Assembly: GCA_963576725.1 (NCBI GenBank)
Contig: OY755236.1
Span: 69,348,379-69,412,378, forward strand
DNA length: 64,000 nucleotides
Source of the DNA: Azorinus chamasolen
Taxonomy: Eukaryota > Mollusca > Bivalvia > Cardiida > Solecurtidae
Reading direction: 5' to 3'
This document shows positions 22,722 through 34,130 of this stretch, piece by piece. Position numbers and translations under genes: made by a program. Numbering within the stretch: position 1 is the first letter of the stretch; each line of letters starts with the position of its first letter. The notes beneath the pieces were generated by a model. That model did no database searches and was not told where the DNA came from. It was given only the letters and a program-made list of their open reading frames with translations.

Positions 22722-23166
22722 TGAATATTTATGCAAGAAATAATTAAGGATGTTACGAAAATTAATTAGAATAATTTTAATAATTGCTTACAGTAAAACC
22801 TCTCTATAACGGCCACAAAATTACATCAAGTATTCTATGTTAATGGCAGGTGGTTGCTTAAAGCAAGGTGAAAGTAAAACAGAACGCTCCCATAGGAGCA
22901 TTCTGTTTTACTTTTACCTTGCTTTAAGCAGCCACCTGCCCCTAAATACCAGCTAATTAACTTAATTTAGTGGCTGTGTTAGAGAGATTTTACTGTATTA
23001 ACATAGGCAAATTTTGCCAAAGCAGGAACTATAGAATCACATTTATATTATTCCATAAGCAAATAGAGCAGACCCTGACCAGGCAGCTCCTATAGGAGCC
23101 ACCTGATCTAGGTCTACTTTATTGGTAAAGGTGTAGAAAAGTGTATTTATGGAGTAAAGAGTTAAC
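22718..23166 (-). mobile_element. Family C MITE interrupted by a family J element
   Basis: The left part is 22718-22790 (AATATTTATGCAAGAAATAA, AATTTTAATAATTGC). The right part is 22996-23166 (CAGGAACTATAGAATCACAT, AAATAGAGCAGACCCTGACC, ATTTATGGAGTAAAGAGTTAA). Removing 22791-22995 plus one TA restores the C order. Confidence 0.65.
22791..22995. mobile_element. Family J MITE copy 3, nested in a C copy
   Basis: CAGTAAAACCTCTCTATAAC start and AGAGAGATTTTACTG end, TA on both sides. The central palindrome pairs GGTGGTTGCTTAAAGCAAGG and AACAGAACGCTCC with their complements. The hairpin words differ from J1 and J2 but the architecture is identical. Confidence 0.75.
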
Positions 23167-23799
23167 GTAAAGCAAATAATAAGACATAACAGGAACAGAG
23201 GTCCACATAAGATACCAGTATGTAAATTAAAACATTTTCAGGAATAAATACTTTATTTCTCCACCAAACCCTATGTTGTGACCACTCATATTAACATTGT
23301 CTCAAAAAGATGATTCTTAGAGTTTGGTAGAGAAATGACGATTTTAATACCTGAGTATGCAATGTTTATCTGTTCTGAGGAATATTAATAGATCTGTCTT
23401 TACTAAAGCTCTAAATTTGATTTACAATTATTATCATATAGATACACTGCCTGCTTTGAGGTTCATTTGTACAATTCAATTTGTTGCTATTAGTGGAAAC
23501 TGAGGTCAATGCTAGGTTCATTTATTCAGGAATGAATGGGGGGGAGGGGGGGGGGAGAAATATCTTTCAAGATTATAAAGTTCATAGAAAGGTCACAATT
23601 GCTTGAAAAGTGTAAATTCTATACTTGAAACATGAAAATGCTCTTCAGTGTATAAAGATACAAAAATACTTCCAAGGCTTTATTCAGCTTTGAACTGCAG
23701 CAAAATCAGAGAACATTACTTATTGACAGAATTCAGCTACCTGTGTTCTAATTTTCAGTTGTAGAAACTTCATGAACCCATAGCTCCATAGATATGCCT
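23167..23799. other. Family E copy (23205-23375), G-rich run, spacer
   Basis: 23205-23375 repeats the E foldback words (TTATTTCTCCACCAAACCCT, GAGTTTGGTAGAGAAATGAC) with a degraded centre. Near 23538-23558 there is an interrupted G run of about 20 bases. No gene. Confidence 0.5.
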
Positions 23800-24049
23800 T
23801 TAACCCTTCACTTGCTGAATTTTAAAACACATTTCTCCTTCTTTACACATGTCCTGTTGTATAATTACATATATCTTCACTGTGTACAAGTACTTCGCTG
23901 CGTAATCACTGCTGTGGAGTGCACTGGTTGCACAATCAACTTGTAAATAGTGCAGACCCTGATGAGACAGCTCCTGCAGGAGCTGTCTCATCTGGGTCTT
24001 CACTATTTACAGGTAGGTATATTGACGCGAATAGCAAGCGAGGGGTTAA
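23800..24049 (-). mobile_element. TTAA-type MITE, family A copy 6
   Basis: TTAACCCTTCACTTGCTGAA start and TAGCAAGCGAGGGGTTAA end, perfect GCTCCTGCAGGAGC hairpin. Opposite orientation to copies 1, 2, 5, 7, 8 and 10. Confidence 0.8.
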
Positions 24050-24250
24050 CCCTTTCCATGATGAATATTTATGAAAGAATTAATGTCATCATGAATATTC
24101 ATTGGCAGAATTTTTATAATAGCATATGTACACATGGATGTTTGCCACTGGTAGAAACTGAAGAATCAGATCTATTGTAATTTCATAAGCAAACAGAATA
24201 GACCCGGGGCCTACAGGAGTCATATTGAATCTGGGTCTACTCTGTTTAAG
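24046..24250 (-). mobile_element. Family C MITE, right end truncated
   Basis: Shares its TTAA with the A copy. CCCTTTCCATGATGAATATT, CCACTGGTAGAAACTGAAG and an AGCAAACAGAATAGACCC hairpin are present. The second terminus is lost. Confidence 0.6.
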
Positions 24251-24348
24251 GTGTTTGTATTAATGAAAAGGTTAGTGCCTTTGCAAACTGAGCAGACAAT
24301 GATCAGACAGATCCTACAGAATATGGGTCTACTCTGCAAATGCATATA

Positions 24349-24551
24349 TAGTAAAAACTCGATACTATCAACACTCAAATATGTACTGTTATTGACCTTG
24401 AATACAGGTACCGGCTTAATGCAGGATGAAAGTCATGCAGAAAACTCCTCTAGGAGCTTTCTGCATGACTTTCACCCCTGCATTAAGCAGCCACATGCCT
24501 ATGAAGACATAAATTCTTCATTACTAAAATATTGTAGTATCGAGTTTTTAC
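24349..24551. mobile_element. Family J MITE copy 4, diverged ends
   Basis: The inverted ends are GTAAAAACTCGATACTATC and GTATCGAGTTTTTAC. The central hairpin is GGCTTAATGCAGGATGAAAG / CATGCAGAAAACTCC with complements. The terminal CAG is lost on the left. Confidence 0.65.
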
Positions 24552-25309
24552 ATCCTCGGGATCATGGCTAAAAAATCGACTTGTCGAGAGGTTGACTCAA
24601 ACCAGGTAGATCTATATGAACATACATGTACATGATTTCTGGTTTGAATCTCGGAAGTTCATGTAGCTTCTATGTCTGAGCGCATGTTAAGTCTACGTGA
24701 TATTCATTCCAGAAATTTGAGGCAAGTAATATCAACTCCATAAATTATGATGTTTAATGATAGCACACACCAACTTCCAGTTTTGTTTCTGGTTGTCCGT
24801 AGCAACATGCAAAACTCATTCTTTCAGCATAAACAACCATAATTAAACACTTGTAATACCGATTCTTGAGTTTCTCTACATTATTCAGAAACAGACTGAG
24901 TTTAGGGTGGTTTTCCACTTACAAACACTACAATGAACGATGAAGACACACAATGTACATGCACAAAATATGAATCTAAGCACTGGCACAATTCTATCCC
25001 TTTACACCCTAAATACACATTTCTACGTCATTGCAAGCAGAGTAGAAATATGGCTGTGTATGCATGTTCACCTAATCAGGATAAATTGTTTAATTAAAAT
25101 ACACAATTACCCCCGCCTACGGATTAATGATGTTGTCAGAGGCCCTTGATCACGCCCTTACTAGCGTAAGGTGTGAAACATGCATATTCTGGCCAGTCCC
25201 GAACGTGGGAAAACACCCTGAGGCCATTGTCTTGTGTACACAGGTAATTGGCAGATCGAAACATGTATGGAAAAATTCCACTGGATCAATACCACAGGAC
25301 CGAAAAAAT
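24552..25309. other. No gene seen
   Basis: CpG-bearing sequence (for example TCGACTTGTCGAGAGG near 24575) that may belong to the element ending at 25458, but no left terminus could be fixed. Overlapping short frames on both strands at 25127-25445 look like noise. Confidence 0.35.
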
Positions 25310-25458
25310 GGTTGACAAATTGAAAAGATTGACACATATAAGATCGATACATAAACAGAATTTCATATAGAATATAATTATAAGGAAAGCTTTCGGGACT
25401 TGGCACGGAGATCGACACATAGAGAAAGTAGACATATTGACACATAGAAGTTGTACTG
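25310..25458 (-). mobile_element. End of a pogo-like element, family K
   Basis: It closes with CACATAGAAGTTGTACTG followed by TA. Words such as GATCGACACATAGAG and TTGACACATA repeat through it. The inverted relative is at 34914-35066, where CAGTACAACTTCTATGTGT follows TA. Repetition of one short word inside the terminus is typical of pogo/Tigger ends. Confidence 0.55.
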
Positions 25459-25500
25459 TACTTTTAGTCTCCAAGACCAATATTTATACTAAACTTAATA

Positions 25501-26518
25501 CGGTAAAACCCCTATCTCTCGAACATCTTGGGGACGATAAATTTTAGTTCGAATTAAGGGTGATTCGAAAGATCCGAGTCTCATATTCGTTTGGTAGCAA
25601 ATGGTACAGAAATTGTTCGAACGTGAGTTTGAGAATATTTTCATGTCGAAAATGAATAAACAAACTTCTATAACAAAACTCACTGTTTTTGCTGCCTTTG
25701 CAATACAATGAAAATACTAATGCAACCCATAATTCTATAAAAACATCGTCCCATTATTCCGAATTTCGTGTTTCTGCCATGAACGTATCTATGCTATGTA
25801 CATATCTTGCCATTTTGGTCTGGTTAAAAACCGGGACTGAACTACCTGTCATCATCGCCTCGGTTTATGTACAACGGTCTACAACCCATTTAAATATCTA
25901 CGAGAACACACAAAATTGGTAAAATTCCGTTATTTAGATGGTTGCAACAGATCAGTTTTGGGGAAAAACTATTCCGTGTGTTTTCGTAAGTGGATTCGCA
26001 TATAGGGCCATAAATTAACTTAATTAACATTCACGGATAAAAATAGAGGAGAACAAATATATTCGTTCAACTGTTATTTCTGCCATTGTGAACGATGAAG
26101 TTTGAACATTTCGATCGTGTTATAGCCCTATGATATGACAGTCAATGTTAGCTCAAAACAACCTTCACAAACACACACATTTAAATTTTAACACCTTTAT
26201 AAAACATCACACATTCACCCATTGTCTACCAATCACGTAATTATCGGCGAGCTGAGATAGTCACCTGAGAGGTGTGAATCTTCGGTTCGACGCACATCCA
26301 TAAAGGTAAGACAACGGTTCGACTTATCAAAGGTACTTTGCACTGTTTTATTGATCAGCGGACCGGGAGATGAGTTCGAGAGTTCGAGTTTTGCATGGTC
26401 TAATTATCCGAGGTCGAACATATAGAATTTAAGAAGGAAGGAGTTGGGACCGCAGAATTAGTTCGAATTAAGGGTAGTGAATGAGTTTTCCGGGGTTCGA
26501 GAGTTCGGGGTTTTACTG
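25501..26518. mobile_element. Pogo/Tigger-like non-autonomous DNA element 2
   Basis: The left end is CGGTAAAACCCCTATCTCTC and the right end is the complement of CAGTAAAACCCCGAACTCTC, with TA on both sides. GTTCGA words recur in the terminal regions in both orientations. Length 1018 bp. No transposase-like frame is present. Confidence 0.7.
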
Positions 26519-27694
26519 TATCTGGTTTAGAGAGGTTTCCACTTTCCAGTAAACATTAGTACAGACACAAACTTTTTAAAGACTTATTTTCCCTTTCAAT
26601 GTAAAACCAAGAATGTGTCCATAGGATAATGATGCTCCCACTTAAGACTTTTTGTCACAGAGTGTAAGGGCCATTTCTAAAGTCATTTTTGCAAATAAAG
26701 GGCTGCAACTACTAAATGACTAGAGCGATTTCAATGGCTATCACACTTGACCAAGATATAATGGCCAAAACCATGTGTGTAAAGTTTGGTGTGGACTGGA
26801 CAAATACTTTCCAAGATGAAGTCTGGACAAATTCTTCTAGATGTGAGTATGGACGCACATACGTAAGGACATACGGACAAGGGCAACCCTATATGCCACC
26901 ACTATGTAGGGGCATAATAAAGAAAATAAATCATGAAAATGCTGAATAATCTTTATTCCTCCAAGCCAGTGATACTAAGACTGTGAAGGAAACCTCTTGA
27001 CAGGTTAATAACATCTCAGAGTCTCTTCAGGAAGGACAATCCTTTGTATGCTGACCTTTTAAAGTAGAATTGGCTATCACTGTTTAATTAATTGGGAAGT
27101 ATTCAGGAGTATCAGTATGAAGAGATTATAAAAAAATATTTGCTAAGAGAATTCTGAATGACCAACAGAGCAGACACTGATCAGAGGCCTACTGATCTGG
27201 ATCTACACTGTTGAAAATTTCACATAACTTGTATCCTGTAAGCAAAAGGGCTGGCCATCAATGTCTATATCCTTTCAGACATTATCTCCTTTCAGTTCTG
27301 GGTTTTTAATGCTTTCAATGCTGAATTTTCAGAGTGGGATAGTCCATCAGTGTTTAACTGCAGAGTCCACTGAGTATGAAAGGCTTAAACTTCATAGATG
27401 ATTTTGAATGGCAAACTGTGCAGACCGTGATCAGAGGACACCTTTAGGATGTGGGGCTGACATTGTTTGCAAATGACAGTGTTTGCATGTCCCACATTCA
27501 AAGGGTTCAAGTGCATTCTTCCAATCACTGGCCAATGTTTTAACATTCTGATAAGATTTCCACTGGAGACCAGATTTTCCAAACAAACTTTACCCTGTGC
27601 AGAGCACTCCACAAAGAGTCCTCTAATCTTGGCCTACCCTGTTAGAGAATGCAAGCCATGTCCACTGCAGCATTCATAGGAAAAGACACCAAGA
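26519..27694. other. Single-unit helentron-like element and F hairpins
   Basis: 26606-26925 runs from AATGTGTCCATAGGATAATG through GTAAAGTTTGGTGTGGACTG to GGACAAGGGCAACCCTATAT and a closing TATGCCACCACTATGTAGGGGCATA hairpin. It resembles the 9.4-11 kb element reduced to one core unit. F-type hairpins lie at 27170-27225 and 27410-27475. The overlapping 70-75 residue frames at 27385-27679 are on opposite strands and unsupported. Confidence 0.5.
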
Positions 27695-27710
27695 ATTAAC
27701 CCTTCCCTCT

Positions 27711-28385
27711 ACTATGCAAGCCATGACTCCACTGCAGCATATCAAGAATTAATGCATCTCCTACTATGCAAGCCATGTCCACTGCAGCACATCAAGAATT
27801 AACGCTTCTCCCACTATGCAAGCCATGACTCCACTGCAGCACATCAAGAATTAACCCTTCTCCCACTATGCAAGCCATGACTGCAGCACATCAAGAATTA
27901 ACCCCTCTGCCATTATGCAAGCCATGACTCCACTGCAGCACATCAGGAATTAACCCTTCTCCAACTATGCAAGCCATGACTCCACTGCAGCACATCAAGA
28001 ATTAACCCTTCTCCCAATATGCAAGCCATGACTCCACTGCAGCATATCAGGAATTAACCCTTCTCCAACTATGCAAGCCATGACTCCACTGTAGCACATC
28101 AAGAATTAACCCTTCTAGTACACTGCAGCACATCAAGAATCAATGCTTCTCCAACTATGCAAGCCATGACTCCACTGCAGCACATCAAGAATCAATGCTT
28201 CTCCAACTATGCAAGCCATGACTCCACTGCAGCATATCAAGAATTAATGCTTCTCCAACTATGCAAGCCATGACTCCACTGCTGCACATCATGAATTAAT
28301 GCTTCTCCTACTATGCAAGACATGTCCACTGCAGCATTCAGAGGCAAAGACATCAAGAATTAACCCTTCCCTCCACTATGCAAAC
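27711..28385. repeat. Minisatellite, ~52 bp unit, about 13 copies
   Basis: Units carry TATGCAAGCCATGACTCCAC, TGCAGCACATCAAGAATTAA and CCCTTCTCC. Internal deletions (near 27875 and 28115) and AATTAACCC versus AATCAATGC variants define sub-blocks. Confidence 0.85.
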
Positions 28386-28854
28386 TGTGAAAACCTTAGT
28401 TTGAATTAAGATGAAATATGAAGTAACACAAAGTCTCCTCAGGATCCAGTCTGTATGACACTGTTCGAAAGTAAAAAGTACTAATCTCTACAAAACGTGG
28501 GGCCTGACCTGAGATCCAACTAATTGTCACCCAGGCTAAAATTCTGCAAAAAAATATTCAAAGATGCTGGGACTAAAATTAGCCTAAGACAAAATGGGTT
28601 ATCACCCCTTGCATTAAATGATAGCATGCATAATGATGCATCCATGTGTTCTTGAGCTACAGGTGGTGTCATCTATATTCCATTGCCTGTTACCTTGTCA
28701 TGTATGAACATGTGTTACACTAATGACCCGAAGTATTTGGACAGAAAAACTTTAGTAAATAGTGCCAACCCCAATCGAAGACCATTTGCTGCAGAATCTC
28801 TTTGTCCTTATACTTCAGTTGGCATCATTCATTGTCTATTATCACATTCTGTCA
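28386..28854. other. No gene; old repeat with GTATTTGGACA and GCAGAATCTC
   Basis: 28625-28850 shares phrases (AGTATTTGGACAAA-type, CAAATAGTGC) with 29080-29230 and 44200-44340. These look like a further diverged hairpin family. Confidence 0.4.
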
Positions 28855-29051
28855 TAGGCTATTTTTAGACCCAACATCTTTGAATAAATCTACTGAAAAG
28901 GAGCATTTACAAGAAAAAAGGATATTTTTAGAATAATTATTGTGCAGTTTTGAAACCAATGCAATAAAACAGCATTCACTCTATCATGATGGTTTCAAAA
29001 AGTGACTTTTACAAAGGTGTTAAAAGGCATCAATATGTGGAGAAGGATTAT
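28855..29051 (-). mobile_element. Degenerate family B MITE
   Basis: TATTTTTAGACCCAACATC, AATAAATCTACTGAAAAGG and TTTTGAAACCAATGCAATAA are B words in inverted order. The central hairpin is eroded and the terminal TTAA is lost, so it is older than the other B copies. Confidence 0.6.
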
Positions 29052-29600
29052 TTGTGCAGACACAAATTAAACAGCAATTAATGCATTCCCTGTGTCCTAT
29101 CACTTCAGTTGCCGTCATTCATTGTCTGTCAAGTAAGAAAATGTGTAAACCTATATACTCGGACAGACAAAAACTTGGGCAAATAATGCAGACCCAGATC
29201 AAACAGCTCCTGAATGATCAGTAAGGGTTGCTTCCCCTTTTCTGTCATGTACAAAAATTTGGTTAAGGGGTAATCATAGTATTTCTTTTTATAGAGATGG
29301 CTTTCAATCAACAATTTCTGATGATAATTATACGATACACATGCCAGATGGAAATCATTCATTGCATTGGAGATGTTAGTCTTAAGACATGTGTATAAGA
29401 TACTTGAAAATTGTTGCTGAGAAGTGTAAAATTGTTTGTTTTCCCATTTGTCACTTCTTAGTAATGTGATGTAAGCTCTTGGGAGTTTGGGACCCTCTTT
29501 CTATCACCTTGTTTTATTTCAGAGGAAATGGGAAAACAGTTATGCATAAGCCACATTGTATTTTGCATGTATATCCATATTTCTATGTGAAATGCTATTT
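29052..29600. other. No gene seen
   Basis: One weak hairpin arm (AATAATGCAGACCCAGATCA, 29183) is the only structure recognised. The 77-residue minus frame here has no support. Confidence 0.4.
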
Positions 29601-29639
29601 CCATATACAGTACAAGCAAAAAATGCGGAAACCACATTA

Positions 29640-31779
29640 ACGCTGGATTTTTTTTGTTTTAAAAATTCACCTAATGATTTTTTATTGATATAGGTTTTTA
29701 CGTTGCTTTAACAAAGTTTCAGTTAATTCACTACGTCAAACTAATTACAGGTGGAGGAAGCTATCTGCATACCAAATATGAATAGTCTAGCATATGTAGT
29801 TCAGAAGTTATAATTTATTTTTAATGACAGCCAAGTTTTCAAAATAGTGACCTTGACCTTGACCTGATTTCAGTTATATTGATGTCATCTGTAAGGTCCT
29901 TACCAAAGCTATATGAATACCAAAGGTGAATTGCCTAGCATTCGTGGATCAAGAGTTATAGAAAAATGTTCAAGTTTGTTAAAAACAGCCAAGTTTTCAA
30001 AATAGTGACCTTGACCCAATTTCATGTATCTTTATTGGCTGAAATTTATCTTTTAGAGGTTTAAAAAGTCCTTATGCGTTTCTGCGGGATTAGTTTTTAT
30101 TTATATGTTTGATAGAAAATTCTATGGTTTACTGTGAGACAAGTTTTTATTAATATATATTAATTTATTTTATTTATTTTGATTCATATATTTTTCTCAG
30201 CATATTTTTGTCGGGGTTATTTCTTTCTTTTCAGCCATGATCCAGTTTCAGTGAAAATGCTAGTGAATTAGGTGAATTAGGTATGACTGATTAAAATCAC
30301 ATTCCCAATCATAGCTGTCAGCGTGGTCTAAGGGTTATAACGATGGACTAGGAAACATGAGGTCGTGGGTTCGACCCTCGGTGGAAGCTGAATTATTTTT
30401 TTTCTCTCATATTTTCTTAGCACCCTTGGTATACGTGCTTTTGGTTTAAAATCATTTTGTACATAAAAATATGTCCTTTGTTTGCATTTTGGCTTTGTTA
30501 AAGTTATTTTGCTGAGACCTTTTACTCGTGGTTTTGATGACGGTTTTGCATATTTCATCATTGTGCATGAATTTGCTTCAACTTAAATGTATAATTATCT
30601 TATACTAACCTGTTCTTAATTTGGGGATAATATAAGTGAAAAAGTTAATGGGCATTGAGTCGACCTATTGGAATAATTTCATGTAGACTGTAAGTATGGG
30701 AGTTTGTATGCCTTGTGAACATCACTTAATGGGATAATGGTTTCTACGTCAGTGTGTTTCAGCAAATGAATAACTTTGATCTGTGACGTAATGTGTATTA
30801 TTGGTGTCAAACACAGGTATTATGCATCATGGCTCATTAAAACATTCCCCCATTTCTGCTACATGTATTAATTCATACATAACAGTCATGTTTTCCCAAT
30901 GTATTTAATTAAAAGTACTAAACAATATTGCTCCCTCTTTTTCTTCTATCCTGCTTAAATGCATGTTACGCAGCCATTTTACGCTTGCGTAAAACCTTGC
31001 TTGTATCAACTGAAAGGCCTTTACCAAAGCCATCTGTATACCAAAGACGAATTGACTAGCATTTGTAGTTAAGAAGTTATAGCAATGTATGTTAAAGGTT
31101 GTTAAAAATGGCAAAAGTTTTCAAAATAGTGAACTTGACCTGATTTCAAGCATCCTTGTATTGAGTGAAAGGCTTTCACCCAAGCTATCTGCATACCAAA
31201 TATGAATTGTCTAGCATATGTAGTTCAGAAGTTAAAACAAAATTTTAATGACAGCCATGTTTTCAAAATAGTGACCTTGACCTTGACCTGATTTCAGGCA
31301 TCATTATGTCATCTGTAAGGTCCTTACCAAAGCCATCTGAATGCCAAAGGTGAATTGCCTAGCATTTGTGGATCAGAAGTTATAGCAAAAAGTTGAAGTT
31401 TGTTCAAAACAGCCAAGTTTTCAAAATAGTGACCTTGACATTGACCAAATTTCATGTATCCTTGTATCAACTGAAAGGCCTTCACCAATGTTATCTCAAT
31501 ACCATATATGAATTGTCTAGCATATGTGGTTCAGAAGTTAAGACAAAATGTTGAAGTTTTTCAATGATGACCAATTTGTCAAAATAATGACCTCGACCTT
31601 GACCTAATTTCAAATATCTTCATATCGACTGAAGGCCTTTATAAAAGTCATCTATATACCAAAGATGAATTGCCTAGCATTTGTAGTTCAGAAGTTATAG
31701 CAATGTTAAAGTTTGTTAAAAACAGCAAATTTTTTAAAATAGTGACCTTGACCGTGAACTGATATCATGTATCCTTGTG
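29640..31779 (+). mobile_element. Helentron-like tandem core, ~150-157 bp units (left part)
   Basis: Units carry CAAAATAGTGACCTTGACC, GAAAGGCCTTCACCAAAGC and GAATTGTCTAGCATATGTAG (AAAATAGTGA marks near 29841, 29999, 31121, 31266, 31423, 31736). The array is broken by other DNA at about 30045-30990, which holds a tRNA-like unit. It is broken again by the 2.1 kb TTAA insertion, and resumes at 33900. Alternating CCTTGACCTTGACC dinucleotide phrases explain its ORF-poor character. Confidence 0.65.
30317..30403 (+). ncRNA. tRNA-like RNA polymerase III unit (tRNA pseudogene or SINE head)
   Basis: A perfect box A (TGGTCTAAGGG, 30324-30334) and a box B (GGTTCGACCC, 30368-30377) lie 44 bp apart, a normal tRNA spacing. 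A run of eight T follows about 15 bp after the would-be 3' end (near 30396-30403), as expected for a pol III terminator. The 5' and 3' ends do not form a good acceptor stem, so a functional tRNA is unlikely. A possible anticodon loop ACTAGGA would read TAG (Leu) but is not certain. Confidence 0.5.
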
Positions 31780-31783
31780 TTAA

Positions 31784-33895
31784 CCCTTTCCCTGTTCTAC
31801 ACGCGTTAGCCCGCGTGTATCTATTACCCGTTCAAGCCGCCTTATCCCGTGTGTATCAATTCCCCGATATACCCGCCTTATCCCGTGGTTATCCATTACC
31901 CGTTTTACCCGCATTTTCACGCGTCTCGATTTTAAATGCATATTAAATACATTTTCATTTGAAAAAACACGTCAAAGTTTATGCAAACTTAAACAACAAC
32001 CACTTTACCGAAAGTTGACAAGAAAAAACCTTTATGTTGCTATATAAATTATCGGTGTTTTTGGCGATCAAATACAATGAGGGTTCTAAGTTTTACTACT
32101 GTGCATTTCATATGGACTTACTGAGTTGCCAGGAGTATGTTTCCATTTCCATACAGCCTATTTAAATGTCTTTCGCAATGATTTGATGCGTTTAAATGCC
32201 TCATTATTTAATTCGGCAGCCATTTGCAAAAAATTGCAAACATTGAGCAGGAAGTACGTCATAAAACATCATTAGGAAACCCCAGACTCAGAGCTGGGGT
32301 CGGAGGTTATATGCTAATATAGAAAAGGGTGTGTACTCTTTGACCAATCAAATGAAATTTAAAGCCCCAATAAATCACGCGACATCACATCTCAGAAGAC
32401 ACTGACCCTTTCATTTTCTGAAAACAGTGGTAGCCATATTTATTGTTTTACACAGCAGGTTTTAATCCGATTAGGGGTTTTACTGGCCCAGAGGGCAGAG
32501 GCAATTAACATTTCTCCCTTACGCAAGTCACATCCTGTCAACAAGCTTGTAAATCTATGAGAAATATTTGTTTGAATTTTGCCGAGTTTTATTCGACACA
32601 ATTTCCACAACTAATTGATCTGGAGGTGATACACATTTGTTTGTAAATTGAATACAAAATTACTCATTTAAAACCGAAAAGTATTTAACATGATTTAGAT
32701 CTAAGCAATTATTTAAAAACTAGCTATTATTTAGAGCAGTTTATAATGAACCTGAACGAAGTTCTTTTGAGTTTTGAGATGAAGTTGCACAAATGTGTGT
32801 GATCGGCAACAACCAACAATGATGCAACTGATGATTTATTGTCGAATAAGTTAGTATATGGAAACAGACCCATGCATAATGATGGCATTTTGGTGAGTTG
32901 GATGATTTGACTATACAGATACTTTTTCTTTACTGCAGGCCCATATCAAAGCCTGGCAGTGTAGACCACACAAACAGTGCCTAACCAAACTTGATCAACA
33001 ATGTATATTCATTATTCAGATAAAAACAACACTTACGTGTAGACCCTCTAAAAAATAAGATAAACAATGTAGACCCTGAAACAAAACCTGTACCCTGATT
33101 GTATATATATAACCTGTCTGATCAAGGTCTGGCATTACAGTGTAGATCCTGATAACCAATGTAGACCTTAACAAATCAAATTTACAATGCACAACCTGAT
33201 AAAACCATGATAGTATAGACCTTGATCAGTAGTCAGACAGTGTAGACCCTGATCAGTACTGTCAGATAGTGTAGACCCTGATCAGTTCTGTCAGATGGTG
33301 TAGACCCTGATCAGTACTATCAGATAGTGTAGACCCTGATTACTTCTGTAAGATAACTGTAGACCCTGATCACTACTATCAGATAATGTAGACCCTTATC
33401 AATACGGTCAGATAGTGTAGACCCTGATCAGTACTGTCAGATGGTGTAGATCCTGATCAGTACTGTCAGATAGTGTAGACCCTGATCAGTACAGATTGTG
33501 TAGACCCTAATCAAAACCTGATATTCTGTTTGTTTTATACCCCCACAATATATATGTTATTTGTACAGTGGTTTGGATTTAATTTCTAATTTATTTCTTT
33601 ACACCTCCTGTATTTTTACTCTTATTTACCTTACCTATGTGAAAATTACATCATCGGAAAGAAAATTTAATTTCTTACAAACTTTATTCTGAAACCTTAA
33701 AGCTTAAGTTAAGTTGAAATGCTATTAGAGTGTCTTATAAAAGACAGGTGTCAGATCAGCACTAAACCTCCAGTTACCTGTATGAAGATAGTGTAGCCAC
33801 TGTGACCTATACAGTATTGATTATTGGTTATCAGATGTACTGACCATGTATGTATATGGATGGGGTAAATGTACATATCTGAAACAGGGAAAGGG
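31784..33895. mobile_element. 2.1 kb piggyBac-like TTAA element without transposase
   Basis: The inverted ends are CCCTTTCCCTGTTC and GAAACAGGGAAAGGG with TTAA on both sides (31780-31783 and 33896-33899). The flanks join to reconstruct a helentron unit (CCTTGTG-TTAA-GTGAAAGGCC), proving insertion. The left subterminal 120 bp repeats CCCGCGTGTATC / CCGCCTTATCCCGT words. The right part carries a GTGTAGACCCTGATCAG array (33211-33513). No frame longer than about 90 residues is present. Its ends match family D MITEs (CCCTTTCCCTGTTCTA). Confidence 0.7.
33211..33513. repeat. Minisatellite, 30 bp unit, about 10 copies
   Basis: The unit reads GTGTAGACCCTGATCAGTAC plus TGTCAGATA. Half of it (TAGACCCTGATCAG) is the stem word of the C, D and F MITE hairpins, here in direct repetition rather than as an inverted pair. 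Looser copies extend upstream to about 32960. Confidence 0.85.
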
Positions 33896-33899
33896 TTAA

Positions 33900-34130
33900 G
33901 TGAAAGGCCTTCACCCAAGCTATCTGCATTCCAAATATGAATTGTCTAGCTTAAGTAATTCAAAAGTTATAAGCAATGTTAAAGTTTTGTTAACAACGGC
34001 ATGCCGCCCGCCCTCCCGCCTGCCTGCCTGCCTGGTTTTCGCCACACTATAAGCCGATTTTTTTCTCAAAAAATCCAGCTAAAAGCCCTCTGAACAGAAC
34101 GTTCAATTTAGTATAAATATTGTCTTCGAG
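33900..34130 (+). repeat. Right remainder of the helentron-like array
   Basis: GTGAAAGGCCTTCACCCAAG, GAATTGTCTAGC and GTTAAAGTTTTGTTAACAAC continue the unit interrupted at 31780. A CCTGCCTGCCTGCCTGG simple repeat and a TTTTTTTCTC tract follow. Confidence 0.6.

Noticed and set aside
26250..26300. tRNA-like GGTTCGA box within the second pogo-like element
   Set aside because: No matching box A at tRNA spacing, and GTTCGA is the element's own terminal repeat word.
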